A stretch of 64,000 nt of DNA from Rhodococcus tibetensis (GTDB lineage Bacteria; Actinomycetota; Actinomycetes; Mycobacteriales; Mycobacteriaceae), in assembly GCF_024438035.1 (NCBI RefSeq), contig NZ_JANFQF010000020.1:1-64000 (forward strand). Direction: 5' to 3'. The translations under genes and the position numbers were made by a program. Numbering within the stretch: the stretch's first letter is position 1; each line of letters opens with the position of its first letter. The notes under the pieces were generated by a model. The model worked only from the letters and a program-made list of their open reading frames with translations. It did not search any database and had not been told where the DNA came from. This document shows, piece after piece, positions 8,121 through 16,296 of the stretch.

Positions 8121-9163
8121 CGGTTCGCACTCCTGACGGAGTAGATCGGGTGAACTCCCGACGGGTCGACGACGTCCTCGCCGTAGCCGTCCTCGAAGTC
8201 CTCGGCAGGGGGCCGATGCCGACCTGGGACCCGCACGTTGATGCGCTTGAGCCACCGATCCGTGCCGTCGTAGCGGGGTGTGAAGGGAACTCGCCCGTGG
8301 ACGATGACGTCGTTATCGATCATGAGTACCTCCCCGGCGTCGAGGGAAATGGTGCGGGCATGACGTGCGAGCTCCTCGGACAGCCGGGAGTAGGCGCGCC
8401 GATACCGTTTCGGAGCTGTCTCGAGTGGGGTGTAGGCCGGATCGTAGCGGAGGCACAACCCGTCCTCGCCAACCCACAGCGTGGGTAGCGCAAGCGCATT
8501 GCCACCGGGTACCGCCGTGGGTGTGCCCGCTGCCGGGTTGGTCTCGTAGGAGGCGTCCGGGAGGATCGGAACGGTGGCGCTGGCGAGTTCGACGAATTCG
8601 GCGGGTTCGAGTTCGACTTCTCGGATCGAGGAGATGGTCGTGCCGATCCGGTCGTGATTACGCATGGCACCGAGCAGGAGGAAGTGGCACCGGCCCGGGT
8701 GGAAAGCGTCCTCGGTGTGTGGTTCGAGCAGGACGGTGCTGCTCGCCCCCGTCTGTTCCTTCTCGTGGCCTGGAGACGGGACGATATTGTTGACCAGGCG
8801 ACCTTCCTGTTGGCCGGACCAGCCGAACGGGCAGCCTACGACGTGGGCGAGAAGCAGCATCAAGATGTCCCACTCGGCCGTCCGATGGGGATGCACGTCA
8901 TTCCATCGTGCGGGGGTGGGCCCAATTGCGCGGTCGTCGATCTCGAACCCGGACAACACCTGGAATCCGAGTCCACGCGGCTCCATCGCGCACGCCTCGC
9001 GGACCTCGGCGGGCAACGTTCTCGCGATGTCCGCTGCCTCACGAATCAGATCCGGGTTGTCGACGGTGCCGTACGCCGACACCGCCGCCGCGAGAAGGTC
9101 TGCAGTGGCCGCCGCACCGGCAACCGAGATGGCACGCGTGGTGAGCTTTGATGCTGTGGGCAT
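8117..9163 (-). CDS. Fe(II)/2-oxoglutarate oxygenase, VioC/clavaminate synthase type
   Basis: A 348-residue TauD/clavaminate-synthase-like oxygenase. The iron ligands use the HxE form of this subfamily: His149 and Glu151 in EPHTEDAFH, and distal His289 in DNDVIVHGR. Arg303 and Arg307 (RWLKR) follow at the same spacing as the two conserved arginines of arginine hydroxylase VioC. Relatives hydroxylate C-beta of free amino acids (Arg, Asn, enduracididine precursors). As first gene behind the iron box it opens the biosynthetic operon. The set SbnA/SbnB plus this oxygenase recalls VioB/VioK/VioC, which supply diaminopropionate and hydroxyarginine in viomycin synthesis. The substrate here is unknown. 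Confidence 0.85.
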   Translation of the reverse strand: MPTASKLTTRAISVAGAAATADLLAAAVSAYGTVDNPDLIREAADIARTLPAEVREACAMEPRGLGFQVLSGFEIDDRAIGPTPARWNDVHPHRTAEWDILMLLLAHVVGCPFGWSGQQEGRLVNNIVPSPGHEKEQTGASSTVLLEPHTEDAFHPGRCHFLLLGAMRNHDRIGTTISSIREVELEPAEFVELASATVPILPDASYETNPAAGTPTAVPGGNALALPTLWVGEDGLCLRYDPAYTPLETAPKRYRRAYSRLSEELARHARTISLDAGEVLMIDNDVIVHGRVPFTPRYDGTDRWLKRINVRVPGRHRPPAEDFEDGYGEDVVDPSGVHPIYSVRSANR

Positions 9164-9260
9164 GAAGTATCCAACTTTCGGTCAGACGATCGAGAACCGT
9201 CGTTGCTGAGAAGAAAGTGTTGTGTGAGTGAAAGATTCGACGAGGCTCACGGCCCGAATC

Positions 9261-9296
9261 ATTATATGGGAAGGCTAACCTCATTGCGGGTTAACC
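9261..9296 (-). promoter_or_regulatory. IdeR/DtxR-like iron box and -10 element for the biosynthetic operon
   Basis: On the plus strand TATGGGAAGGCTAACCTCA (9265-9283) matches 14 of 19 positions of the IdeR consensus TTAGGTTAGSCTAACCTAA, with the right half-site nearly perfect. Read on the minus strand, a TATAAT -10 element (9266-9261) lies at the edge of the box, so a bound repressor would cover the promoter. A second palindrome, GGTTAACC (9289-9296), lies just upstream. The leader to the oxygenase start is about 90 bases. The remaining gap to 9392 shows no gene. Confidence 0.7.
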
Positions 9297-9392
9297 GAAA
9301 CCCCCTGTGCGGCAGATCACAGCAAGCGTAAAGATCAACGTATCCCTATGTGGCAGTGTGTTTTAACGATTGCCTACCTTGGAGGCCATGGG

Positions 9393-10808
9393 TCAGCGCA
9401 GCCGATCGACCGCAGCGTACGAGCCGGATTCGACTACCCGTCCGTCGTCGATCACGAGTACGTCCCGACAGTATCGGGCCGCGAGCTCCAGATCGTGAGT
9501 GATCACGATCAGGCTCGTATGTCGCTCGTGCATCGTCCCGCGGAGCACGTCCATGATGGACTGCGCAGTGGCGGCGTCGAGCGCGGAGGTCACCTCGTCA
9601 CAGATCAAGACGTCGGGCTCCGCGGCCAGTGCCCGTGCAATCGAAATGCGTTGACGCTGACCGCCGGAAAGTTCGTGAGGGTAACGAGGCGCAAAGTTCC
9701 CGGCGAGCCCCACGGTGGCGAGCAGCGCCGTGACGGTGCTGTCGAGGCGTGCCCGTTCGCGGATGCCTCGACGTCGCAACGGCCGGGCGAGGGTGCGTCC
9801 GACGGTGTGAGCGGGATTGAGCGTCGACAGCGGGTTCTGCGGGATGAGCTGTATCCGGCCGCGCAGCGACCGTGGCCGGCGGGCGATCGGGAGTCGGAGC
9901 GCGCTGTCGTGGAGTCGCACCGTTCCGGTCGCCGCTGGTTCGAGTCCGGCCAGTACCCGCGCCAAAGTCGTTTTCCCGGCTCCTGATTCACCGAGCACGG
10001 CGATCGCCTCACCCGGGTGGACGGTGAGATCCACGCCCGCCAGAACCGCCCTTCCGTCGCGGACGAGGCCGAGGCCGGACGCGGACAGCACGGCGGAACC
10101 GACTGGGGTCCGGTGCTTTCCGGGGGTGGTGTGCACCGAGGTGATGACGGGGACGCCGAGGTGCACGGTGTGATCCGCGAGGTCGTTCAGGATCGTGGTG
10201 TCGTGACCGGACACGGCGACTGCGACACCGGCGTCCGCGAGACGACGCAGTACGTCGGCGACTTCGTGCCGCACCCGCCCGTCCAATCCGGCGAAAGGTT
10301 CGTCGACGAGCAGAACATCGACACCGCGGATCAGGGCCCGGGCGAGCGCTACCCGCCGCTGCTGGCCACCCGACAGGGCGCCCGGCCGGCGGTGGAGAAC
10401 CGAGGGGGGCAACTGGACACGCTCGAGAACGCGGGCCGGTTCCTCGGGGTCGCGGGTGGCGGCGACTTCGCGGAGCAATGCGTGTACACGCATGGTCGGG
10501 TTCAGGGCCGATCCCGGGTCTTGCCCCACGAAAGCCAGGTGCGCTCGGCGGAGTCGGCGCAGGGGTTCGGGCTGCATCGTCAGGATGTCCTGCCCGAGCA
10601 CCCGGAGACTGCCCGAATCGCGGCGGGCTCCGGCCGGGAGGTAGCCGACGATCGCCTGCAGGAGAGTGGTTTTACCTGATCCGGACTCTCCGGTGATCGC
10701 GGTGACCGTGCCGGGGCGCAGGGTGATCGACCCGTCGTGCAGAAGTGGTTTCACCGTGCCGGCGGCGGTGATGGTCAGGTGGTCGGCGACCACGGTCGGA
10801 TCAGTCAT
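9393..10808 (-). CDS. Fused double-ATPase of a dipeptide/nickel-type ABC importer
   Basis: A 471-residue protein with two nucleotide-binding domains in one chain. Domain 1 has Walker A GESGSGKTT (40-48), signature LSGGQ (145-149) and Walker B with DE at 169-170. Domain 2 has GESGAGKTT (273-281), LSGGQ and DEVTSALD. In most Opp/Dpp/Nik systems these are two genes (OppD, OppF). It energises the two permeases from the cytosolic side. The start at 10808 overlaps the permease stop by 4 bp, so it is the last gene of the importer operon. The next operon begins 230 bp downstream behind its own iron box. Confidence 0.92.
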   Translation of the reverse strand: MTDPTVVADHLTITAAGTVKPLLHDGSITLRPGTVTAITGESGSGKTTLLQAIVGYLPAGARRDSGSLRVLGQDILTMQPEPLRRLRRAHLAFVGQDPGSALNPTMRVHALLREVAATRDPEEPARVLERVQLPPSVLHRRPGALSGGQQRRVALARALIRGVDVLLVDEPFAGLDGRVRHEVADVLRRLADAGVAVAVSGHDTTILNDLADHTVHLGVPVITSVHTTPGKHRTPVGSAVLSASGLGLVRDGRAVLAGVDLTVHPGEAIAVLGESGAGKTTLARVLAGLEPAATGTVRLHDSALRLPIARRPRSLRGRIQLIPQNPLSTLNPAHTVGRTLARPLRRRGIRERARLDSTVTALLATVGLAGNFAPRYPHELSGGQRQRISIARALAAEPDVLICDEVTSALDAATAQSIMDVLRGTMHERHTSLIVITHDLELAARYCRDVLVIDDGRVVESGSYAAVDRLR

Positions 10809-11611
10809 GCATCCATCCCCCGCCGGTCCGTTCGGGCCGAGGCGATGGCGAGATTCACGCTGACCGCGAGCAACCCGATGGCGAGGCTCGGGACGAGCAC
10901 CGACCACGGGTTGAGCAGGGCGCCGGAGCTGTTCTCCCGGACCATCAGAGCCCAGTTGGATTTCCCCAGCGCCGTCGGCAGCTGCAGGAATGCGGCAGTG
11001 CTCACCAGGTACATCGCCTCCACGAAACGGAGGCCGAGCTGGGTGGTCACCGTGGTGCGCAGGTTGGGCAGAACTTCACGGAACACGAGGTACGTCAGGC
11101 GCTCGCCACTCGCGGCGGCGACCTCGATGTAACCCGACGCCGCGACACCACTGGCGGCGGCGGCGAACACCCTTGCGGTGTACGGGGTTCCGACGACCAC
11201 GGCGATCAGGACCAGGCCGGCGGCGCCCGAGCTGGGCCACGACAGCATCACGAGCAGGATCGCGAGGATCGGGGGCAGCAACATCAGGGCGTCGGTGGAC
11301 CGTTCGATGACTGCGCCGACGCGGGGTCGCAGGGCCGCCGCGGTACCGATCGCAGCCGCCAGTCCGGTGACGAGGACGGCGATGACCGCGGCCAGCACGA
11401 GCAGTCCCCACCCCCCGACGAGGAGATGTGTCAGGACGTCCTGGCCCAGGTGATCGGTGCCCAACGGCGCCGCCGCCGACGGCTCGGCATAGGGAATGTC
11501 CACACCGTCGTCCACGGCGTGCGGCGCGAAGAAGGGGCCCAGTACGGCCAGTCCGATGACGGCGGCGGCCGGGAGCGCGAGCAGCGCAGGCCGGACCCAG
11601 GGCGGGGTCAT
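10805..11611 (-). CDS. ABC importer permease, DppC/OppC-like
   Basis: A 268-residue inner-membrane protein with about six helices. The N-terminal helix is followed by the periplasmic turn typical of OppC-type permeases (AAPLGTDHLGQDVLTHLLVG, about 47-66), and the EAA-like loop that contacts the ATPase sits near GYIEVAAASGERLTYLVFRE. The start ATG 11611 overlaps the upstream stop by 4 bp; an earlier in-frame ATG at 11665 would overlap the neighbour by 58 bp. It pairs with the permease just upstream. The family carries oligopeptides, nickel and opine-type metallophores. Confidence 0.88.
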   Translation of the reverse strand: MTPPWVRPALLALPAAAVIGLAVLGPFFAPHAVDDGVDIPYAEPSAAAPLGTDHLGQDVLTHLLVGGWGLLVLAAVIAVLVTGLAAAIGTAAALRPRVGAVIERSTDALMLLPPILAILLVMLSWPSSGAAGLVLIAVVVGTPYTARVFAAAASGVAASGYIEVAAASGERLTYLVFREVLPNLRTTVTTQLGLRFVEAMYLVSTAAFLQLPTALGKSNWALMVRENSSGALLNPWSVLVPSLAIGLLAVSVNLAIASARTDRRGMDA

Positions 11612-12612
11612 GCGCGCCCCCGGACCGACCACGCGCGCAACAGGTCTGCGACGAGAAGGACGCACGTGATTGCCGCACCGGTCAGTGCGACCACCGAGGC
11701 CACCAGTGCCGCATCACGGTCGGCGACCGAACCGGACAAGACGGAACCGATGCCGGGATAGTTGAAGATCGTTTCGACCACGAGTGCGCCCCCGAGCAGC
11801 ATTCCGACGGAGGTCGCCAGGGAAGTGGCGATGGTCGGAAGCGCGATCGGCAGTATGTGGCGCACCAGCACGTGCCGGTGGGGCAGGCCGTCGAGGACGG
11901 CGGCGTGGACGTGCGGCGCCTGCGCGGCCTCGTGCAGAGCCGCACGCGTGACCCTGATGTTCCACCCCGACTGCGGAATTGCCAGAGCGATGACGGGCAG
12001 CACCAGCATGGCGGCGTCCAGGGGACCGCCGGCCGAATCGGTAATCGTCACGGCGGGAAACCAGCCGGTTCCGAGTGAGAAGGCAAGGACGAGGAGGGTG
12101 GCGATGACGAATTCGGGTACCGCAATCACCATCGTCGTGGTGGGCGACAGGACGCGGGCGCCGGCACTGTGCGGGCGCAACGCCCACAGAGCGCCGCCGA
12201 GCAGAGCCGCGATGGTGGTCAGGGCCAGTGCGAGACTTCCGAGCAGCAACGTGCTCGGGAACTTGGACGCGAGGATCTCGCTGATGGGAGTGCCACGCAC
12301 CGTGGTCCCGAGATCACCCGTGAGCAGTCCCTCGAACCAGATCACGAATCGCACCGGAAGGGCCCGGTCGAGTCCCAACGCCTGCTCGGCAGCCGAGATC
12401 TGCTCCTCGGTCGCGTCGCGGCCGAGGGCGGCGCGCGCCGCGCTGCCCGGTAGGAGATCGATGGCGACGAATACGAGGATCAGGACGAGCACCAGGATCG
12501 ACACCCGTTGGGCGAGCACCACCGAGACCCGTGTCCCGAGGGTGGTGAACCGACGGGCGTCGACCGCCACGACCGTGGCGGCCGACTCGGCCGTGGTGGT
12601 GGACTCGCTCAA
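11608..12612 (-). CDS. ABC importer permease, DppB/OppB-like
   Basis: A 334-residue inner-membrane permease. Features are the first helix (VSILVLVLILVFVAIDLLPG), the N-terminal motif ALGLDRALPVRF with a large loop, and the coupling helix region near AALHEAAQAPHVHAAVLDGL. I chose TTG 12612 because it overlaps the SBP stop as TTGA, matching the 4 bp overlaps throughout this operon; the earlier ATG at 12717 would overlap the SBP gene by more than 100 bp. The TTG start may keep permease levels below binding-protein levels. Confidence 0.85.
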   Translation of the reverse strand: MSESTTTAESAATVVAVDARRFTTLGTRVSVVLAQRVSILVLVLILVFVAIDLLPGSAARAALGRDATEEQISAAEQALGLDRALPVRFVIWFEGLLTGDLGTTVRGTPISEILASKFPSTLLLGSLALALTTIAALLGGALWALRPHSAGARVLSPTTTMVIAVPEFVIATLLVLAFSLGTGWFPAVTITDSAGGPLDAAMLVLPVIALAIPQSGWNIRVTRAALHEAAQAPHVHAAVLDGLPHRHVLVRHILPIALPTIATSLATSVGMLLGGALVVETIFNYPGIGSVLSGSVADRDAALVASVVALTGAAITCVLLVADLLRAWSVRGRA

Positions 12613-14135
12613 CTCGACAGCCAGGTCTTTTCCAGTTGCACCCGTCCGTATCCGCCGAGCTGTGGGAGTCCCTGCACCTTCGAGGAGGCCACGTCGACTC
12701 CGTCGGCCATGCCCCACACGAGATATCCGCCGCGGGCGTACTGGATCTCCTGCAGTGTGCGACTCGCCTTCGCGTAGGTGTCGTCGTCAGAAGCCGCCAG
12801 CGCCTCGAGGTAAGCCGCGTCGAACTCGGGATCGCGGAAGCCGGATTCGTTCCACTTGGTGCCCGAGTACATCACCTTGCTGGCGAAGAAGATGACGGAG
12901 TCGTTGGTGCCCCAGTTCGCCGTGTACAGCGGTGCCTTCAGCCACGTGTCGTCGTAGAAGGCATTGGCGTCCTGTGTTACCACGTCTATCGTGACACCGA
13001 TGTCCCGGGCCTGGGTGGCGAACAGCTTCGCGGAGTCGACCTCGCCTGCGGCTTCCTCCTTGGTGAACAGGGTGTACGTCTGCCCGGTATCGAAGCCGGC
13101 CTCGCGCAGCAGTTGTTTGGCTTTGTCGATGTCGCGACTGCGCTGTTCGAACGACCAGTCGTAGGTGGGATCACCGGTGCCCAGCACGTCGTTGGCGATG
13201 GTGCCGTAACCGGACGTCACCTGCTTGACCATGGCGTCCCGGTCCACGGCGAGCCGCAGAGCCTCGCGCACTCGCGGATCGGCGAACGGGCCGTCGGACG
13301 TGCGCATGACGATGGGGATGACGACGTCGTTGGGACGTCGTACCACCGCGAGGTCGCCGCGCCCGTCGGCGGTGCGGCCCGCCACGGCTCCGACATTGGA
13401 CGCGAGGTCGATCTGCTTGGCGATTACCGCGTTGGCCATCGCCGTGGTGCTGTCGAAGCGCGTCACCTCGATGGCCTCGAGCAGTGGGGTGCCGCCGTGC
13501 CAGTTCTCGTTGCGCACCAGGCGCGCGTTTCCGTCGCGGTACGACTCCAGCTTGAACGGCCCCGTTCCCACAGGCGTGGTGAAGTCCGTGGTGTCCTTCT
13601 TCACGACGAAGGTCATCAACCGCAGAAGTAGGGGAAGCTCACGGTTCGGTGCCGCGGTGGTGATCACGATTGCAGAGGGCCCGTCGGCGACGATGTCCTC
13701 CGCGGAAGCAACGGGGACCTTTGTCTCACCGGCGTTCTCCCGCAGGCGTCGCAGCGACCACACCACGTCGTCGGACGTCACCGGCGACCCGTCGTGGAAC
13801 GTCGCGCCCTCGGCGAGCGTGAATTTCCACTTGCGGAGATCCTCGAGTTGGGTCCACTCGGCGGCGAGACGCGGCGCCACGTTGGGGTTCTCGCCGGGAA
13901 CGGTGAGTGCGTCGTACACCAGCGAGGTGATCAGGAAGTCGCTGTCGTTACTCAGTGTCTGATGAGGATCGCGTTCGATCTTCGACGGCTGCCCCAGCGC
14001 GCCGACCCGCAACGTGCCACCGGTAGTGGGGTTGCCGGATCCAACCGAAGACTCGGAGGAACTACAAGCGGCAAGGGCGATCAACGCCGTCGTGCCGAGT
14101 CCGGCAGAGATGAATTGCCGACGGGAGAAAGTCAC
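12609..14135 (-). CDS. Extracytoplasmic solute-binding lipoprotein, SBP_bac_5 family
   Basis: A 508-residue binding protein and first gene of the importer operon. GTG 14135 starts VTFSRRQFISAGLGTTALIA, a twin-arginine signal (SRRQFIS) followed by the lipobox LAAC, so it is probably exported folded by Tat and lipidated. The mature part has the family features DALTVPGENPNVAPRLAAEW and VGTGPFKLESY. This family binds peptides, nickel chelates, heme or metallophores. An IdeR-like box lies about 40 bp upstream of the start, the same kind of site that controls the biosynthetic operon. I infer it recaptures the metal-loaded product. Confidence 0.88.
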   Translation of the reverse strand: MTFSRRQFISAGLGTTALIALAACSSSESSVGSGNPTTGGTLRVGALGQPSKIERDPHQTLSNDSDFLITSLVYDALTVPGENPNVAPRLAAEWTQLEDLRKWKFTLAEGATFHDGSPVTSDDVVWSLRRLRENAGETKVPVASAEDIVADGPSAIVITTAAPNRELPLLLRLMTFVVKKDTTDFTTPVGTGPFKLESYRDGNARLVRNENWHGGTPLLEAIEVTRFDSTTAMANAVIAKQIDLASNVGAVAGRTADGRGDLAVVRRPNDVVIPIVMRTSDGPFADPRVREALRLAVDRDAMVKQVTSGYGTIANDVLGTGDPTYDWSFEQRSRDIDKAKQLLREAGFDTGQTYTLFTKEEAAGEVDSAKLFATQARDIGVTIDVVTQDANAFYDDTWLKAPLYTANWGTNDSVIFFASKVMYSGTKWNESGFRDPEFDAAYLEALAASDDDTYAKASRTLQEIQYARGGYLVWGMADGVDVASSKVQGLPQLGGYGRVQLEKTWLSS

Positions 14136-14172
14136 GTGTGCACACCTTCGAGTTCTACGAACACCAACAAAG

Positions 14173-14191
14173 CATGGAATGCATAACCTAA
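14173..14191 (-). promoter_or_regulatory. IdeR/DtxR-like iron box for the importer operon
   Basis: CATGGAATGCATAACCTAA matches 12 of 19 positions of the IdeR consensus; the TAACCTAA half-site (14184-14191) is perfect. It lies 38-56 bp upstream of the binding-protein start. Weaker than the box at 9265 but at the expected place. From here to 14480 I see no gene or other clear element. Confidence 0.5.
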
Positions 14192-14480
14192 CTTGTCGGC
14201 GCCTGTAAACCGGGTGGAATTTCCGGCGGATGTGCCCTCGCGGTGTCGTGCGAGTGCAGTCGAGGCGTTTTCCGGGGTATCTCCTTTGCGTGGGCGCGAT
14301 CCGATGCCTGGCTGGATGCCGAAAATCTCGAGCGGCGTTCAAGTCGCGGGCGGATCTGGACGGTCGACAAGGTGCCCGGCAGTCTCGCAGAACGTGTGAG
14401 CGAACTCACAGAGGCGGACTTCGGGCCTGGGAAACCGAGATTTCGGAACTCCGTAACTTTGTCTCGCGGGGCACGCCGCC

Positions 14481-14501
14481 TCGAGTCTCCTGTCGACTCG
14501 A
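14481..14501 (+). promoter_or_regulatory. MerR-type operator upstream of the merR remnant and ynfA
   Basis: TCGAGTC (14481-14487) and GACTCGA (14495-14501) form a perfect 7 bp inverted repeat with a 7 bp spacer, about 20 bp before an ATG that opens a MerR-like N-terminus. MerR-family operators of this kind sit in an overlong -35/-10 spacer; I cannot fix the -35 and -10 with confidence. Confidence 0.45.
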
Positions 14502-14519
14502 AGGTTTACCGTGATCGGT

Positions 14520-14594
14520 ATGTACCTGATCTCGGAGTTGTCGCGGCGGACCGGAGCCCCGGCAACAGTGTCTGCCGCGCCGGGGGACATGTGA
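14520..14594 (+). pseudogene. MerR-family regulator remnant (24 codons)
   Basis: ATG 14520 opens [17 protein letters not shown], which matches the first helix and turn of MerR regulators (normally continuing into a TTLRYYE-like recognition helix). After 15-17 residues the similarity ends and the frame stops at 14594 with TGA overlapping the GTG of ynfA. The rest of a usual 120-150 residue regulator, including the recognition helix and effector domain, is missing. It could now serve only as a short leader that couples translation to ynfA. Confidence 0.6.
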
Positions 14595-14920
14595 CCGTCA
14601 CCAAGTCGATCGCTCTGTTCGCCCTCGCCGCGGTGTTCGAGATCGGCGGCGCCTGGCTGGTCTGGCAGGGTGTGCGGGAACACCGCGGCTGGATCTGGGC
14701 CGGCCTCGGCGCCGTCGCGCTCGGCGCCTACGGTTTCGTCGCGACCCTGCAGCCCGACGCCGACTTCGGGCGCATCCTCGCCGCCTACGGGGGCGTATTC
14801 GTCGCCGGTTCCCTGGTGTGGGGCATGGCGTTCGACGGCTTCCGCCCCGATCGATTCGATGTGATCGGTGCCCTGATCTGCCTCGTGGGCGTCGCCGTCA
14901 TCATGTACGCGCCCCGGTGA
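14591..14920 (+). CDS. YnfA/UPF0060 family small membrane protein
   Basis: A 109-residue protein with four transmembrane helices and almost no loops: [58 protein letters not shown] and [19 protein letters not shown]. Length and the [10 protein letters not shown] motif are typical of UPF0060, a family related in fold to small multidrug transporters and of uncertain substrate. GTG 14591 overlaps the stop of the merR remnant. A MerR partner would fit a metal- or drug-responsive pump whose regulator has been lost. Confidence 0.88.
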   Translation: MTVTKSIALFALAAVFEIGGAWLVWQGVREHRGWIWAGLGAVALGAYGFVATLQPDADFGRILAAYGGVFVAGSLVWGMAFDGFRPDRFDVIGALICLVGVAVIMYAPR

Positions 14921-14921
14921 C

Positions 14922-15932
14922 TTACCGGACGAGGGCCCGCGGTTCCACGACCGGGGTGGTCAGCGTGCCCGAGGCGAGGAAGTCGTCGAGGTTGCGCAAC
15001 GTGAGCGCTTCCATGGCAGCTCGCGTCTCGACGGTGCCGCTCGCTACATGGGGGAGTAGGACGACGGTGTCGAGCGCGAGAAGCGCTTCAGGAGTGTGCG
15101 GCTCATCGGTGAACACGTCGAGACCCGCCCCGGCAAGGCGTCCTTCGGTGAGCAGTTCGATGAGCGCCTCCTCGTCCACGACCGTGCCGCGGGCCACGTT
15201 GATCAGATAGCCGTCGGGGCCGAGCGCCTCGAGCGCGGCGCGGTCGACGAGTTTCTCGGTGCCCTTACCTCCGGCCGCTGCCACCACCAGTACATCGACT
15301 CCCGCGGCGAGTTTCACAACCGAATCGACATACGGGTATACAGACCCCGGCACCTCGCGCCGGTTGTGGTACGAAATCGAGCAACCGAATCCGCTGAGCC
15401 GGTTGGCGATCGCGGAGCCGATCCGTCCCAGCCCGACGATGCCGACGCGGGTGCCGCTCACCCTGCGGGTCAAAGGGAAGTTGCCGTCCACGGGCCACCG
15501 CCCCGCTCGCACGTAGCGGTCAGCGGCCGAAAACCCTCGAAGGGTGTCGATCAGCAGTCCGACGGCGGTGTCGGCAACGCAGTCGGTGAGCACGTCCGGA
15601 GTGTTGCTCACGCCGATGCCGCGTTCCTCGGCGAGCGCGACATCGGTTGTGTCGTAACCGACTCCGAAATGCACGATGGCCCCGAGGCGGGGGAGGGCGG
15701 TCATCAATGTCGCATCGACTCCGGTCCGGCCGGAGGTGACCACCGCAGTGACCGACTCGGCATACTCGCCCAGAAAGTCCGCCCGGCCGTCGCCCAGCGG
15801 TAGATCGAGTGCGTCGTACTTCTCCGTCAGAGTTGCCGCGAGAGATGGCTTCAGTGGTCCGACCTTCAGTACGCGGCCGATCTGAAGAGACTGTGGCGCA
15901 TTAGAATTGGGAGAAGCCTCTGTGGTCGCCAT
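14922..15932 (-). CDS. D-isomer specific 2-hydroxyacid dehydrogenase
   Basis: A 336-residue NAD(P)-dependent reductase of 2-keto acids. The start at 15932 (MATTEASPN) follows AGGAGG at good spacing. The Rossmann motif is VGIVGLGRIGSAIANRL (about 156-172). Catalytic residues are present: Arg in NVARGTVVDEEAL, Glu in DVFTDEPHTP and His in LLPHVASGT. The GRIGSAIA form fits the glyoxylate/hydroxypyruvate reductase branch. It is divergent from an ABC importer operon that also contains glucarate dehydratase and a second 2-hydroxyacid dehydrogenase, so it probably belongs to the same sugar-acid or hydroxyacid pathway. Confidence 0.9.
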   Translation of the reverse strand: MATTEASPNSNAPQSLQIGRVLKVGPLKPSLAATLTEKYDALDLPLGDGRADFLGEYAESVTAVVTSGRTGVDATLMTALPRLGAIVHFGVGYDTTDVALAEERGIGVSNTPDVLTDCVADTAVGLLIDTLRGFSAADRYVRAGRWPVDGNFPLTRRVSGTRVGIVGLGRIGSAIANRLSGFGCSISYHNRREVPGSVYPYVDSVVKLAAGVDVLVVAAAGGKGTEKLVDRAALEALGPDGYLINVARGTVVDEEALIELLTEGRLAGAGLDVFTDEPHTPEALLALDTVVLLPHVASGTVETRAAMEALTLRNLDDFLASGTLTTPVVEPRALVR

Positions 15933-16296
15933 ACGGTCCTCCTCGCACGAGGTGGAGCGGCTCTCCACGCATCGGATGCTCGTACGTTAAGCCGGGCCTG
16001 GATGCCTGTCCAACACGTAAATAACATGGATCGATACTGAAACGGCATGAATGGTGGGCTCGCTGTCGTCGGTGTCGGACGGCAGAACCGGATATCCGCC
16101 GGTCACAGGCCCGCTCAATGGTGATCGCAGTCACCTGGACCGGCCCAACGTGACCGGCTTCACCTGGCCTTTTGGGGTGGGGACCTCGGCTTCCCGCTGT
16201 TGACGCTGCTCCGGGGCCGCTTCTAGCGTGTGTCTACCGTCACAGACGGGCCCTCTTCATTCGCGGAAGGTCGCGACACATCCTACGGAGGACACC
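15933..16296. other. Divergent intergenic region with inverted repeat
   Basis: This 364 bp gap between divergent units has no convincing gene. It holds GGTGA (16120-16124) and TCACC (16131-16135), a 5 bp inverted repeat with a 6 bp spacer, among several GTGACC-like words (around 16101 and 16150). A GntR- or LacI-type operator is possible. No regulator gene is adjacent. Confidence 0.35.
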
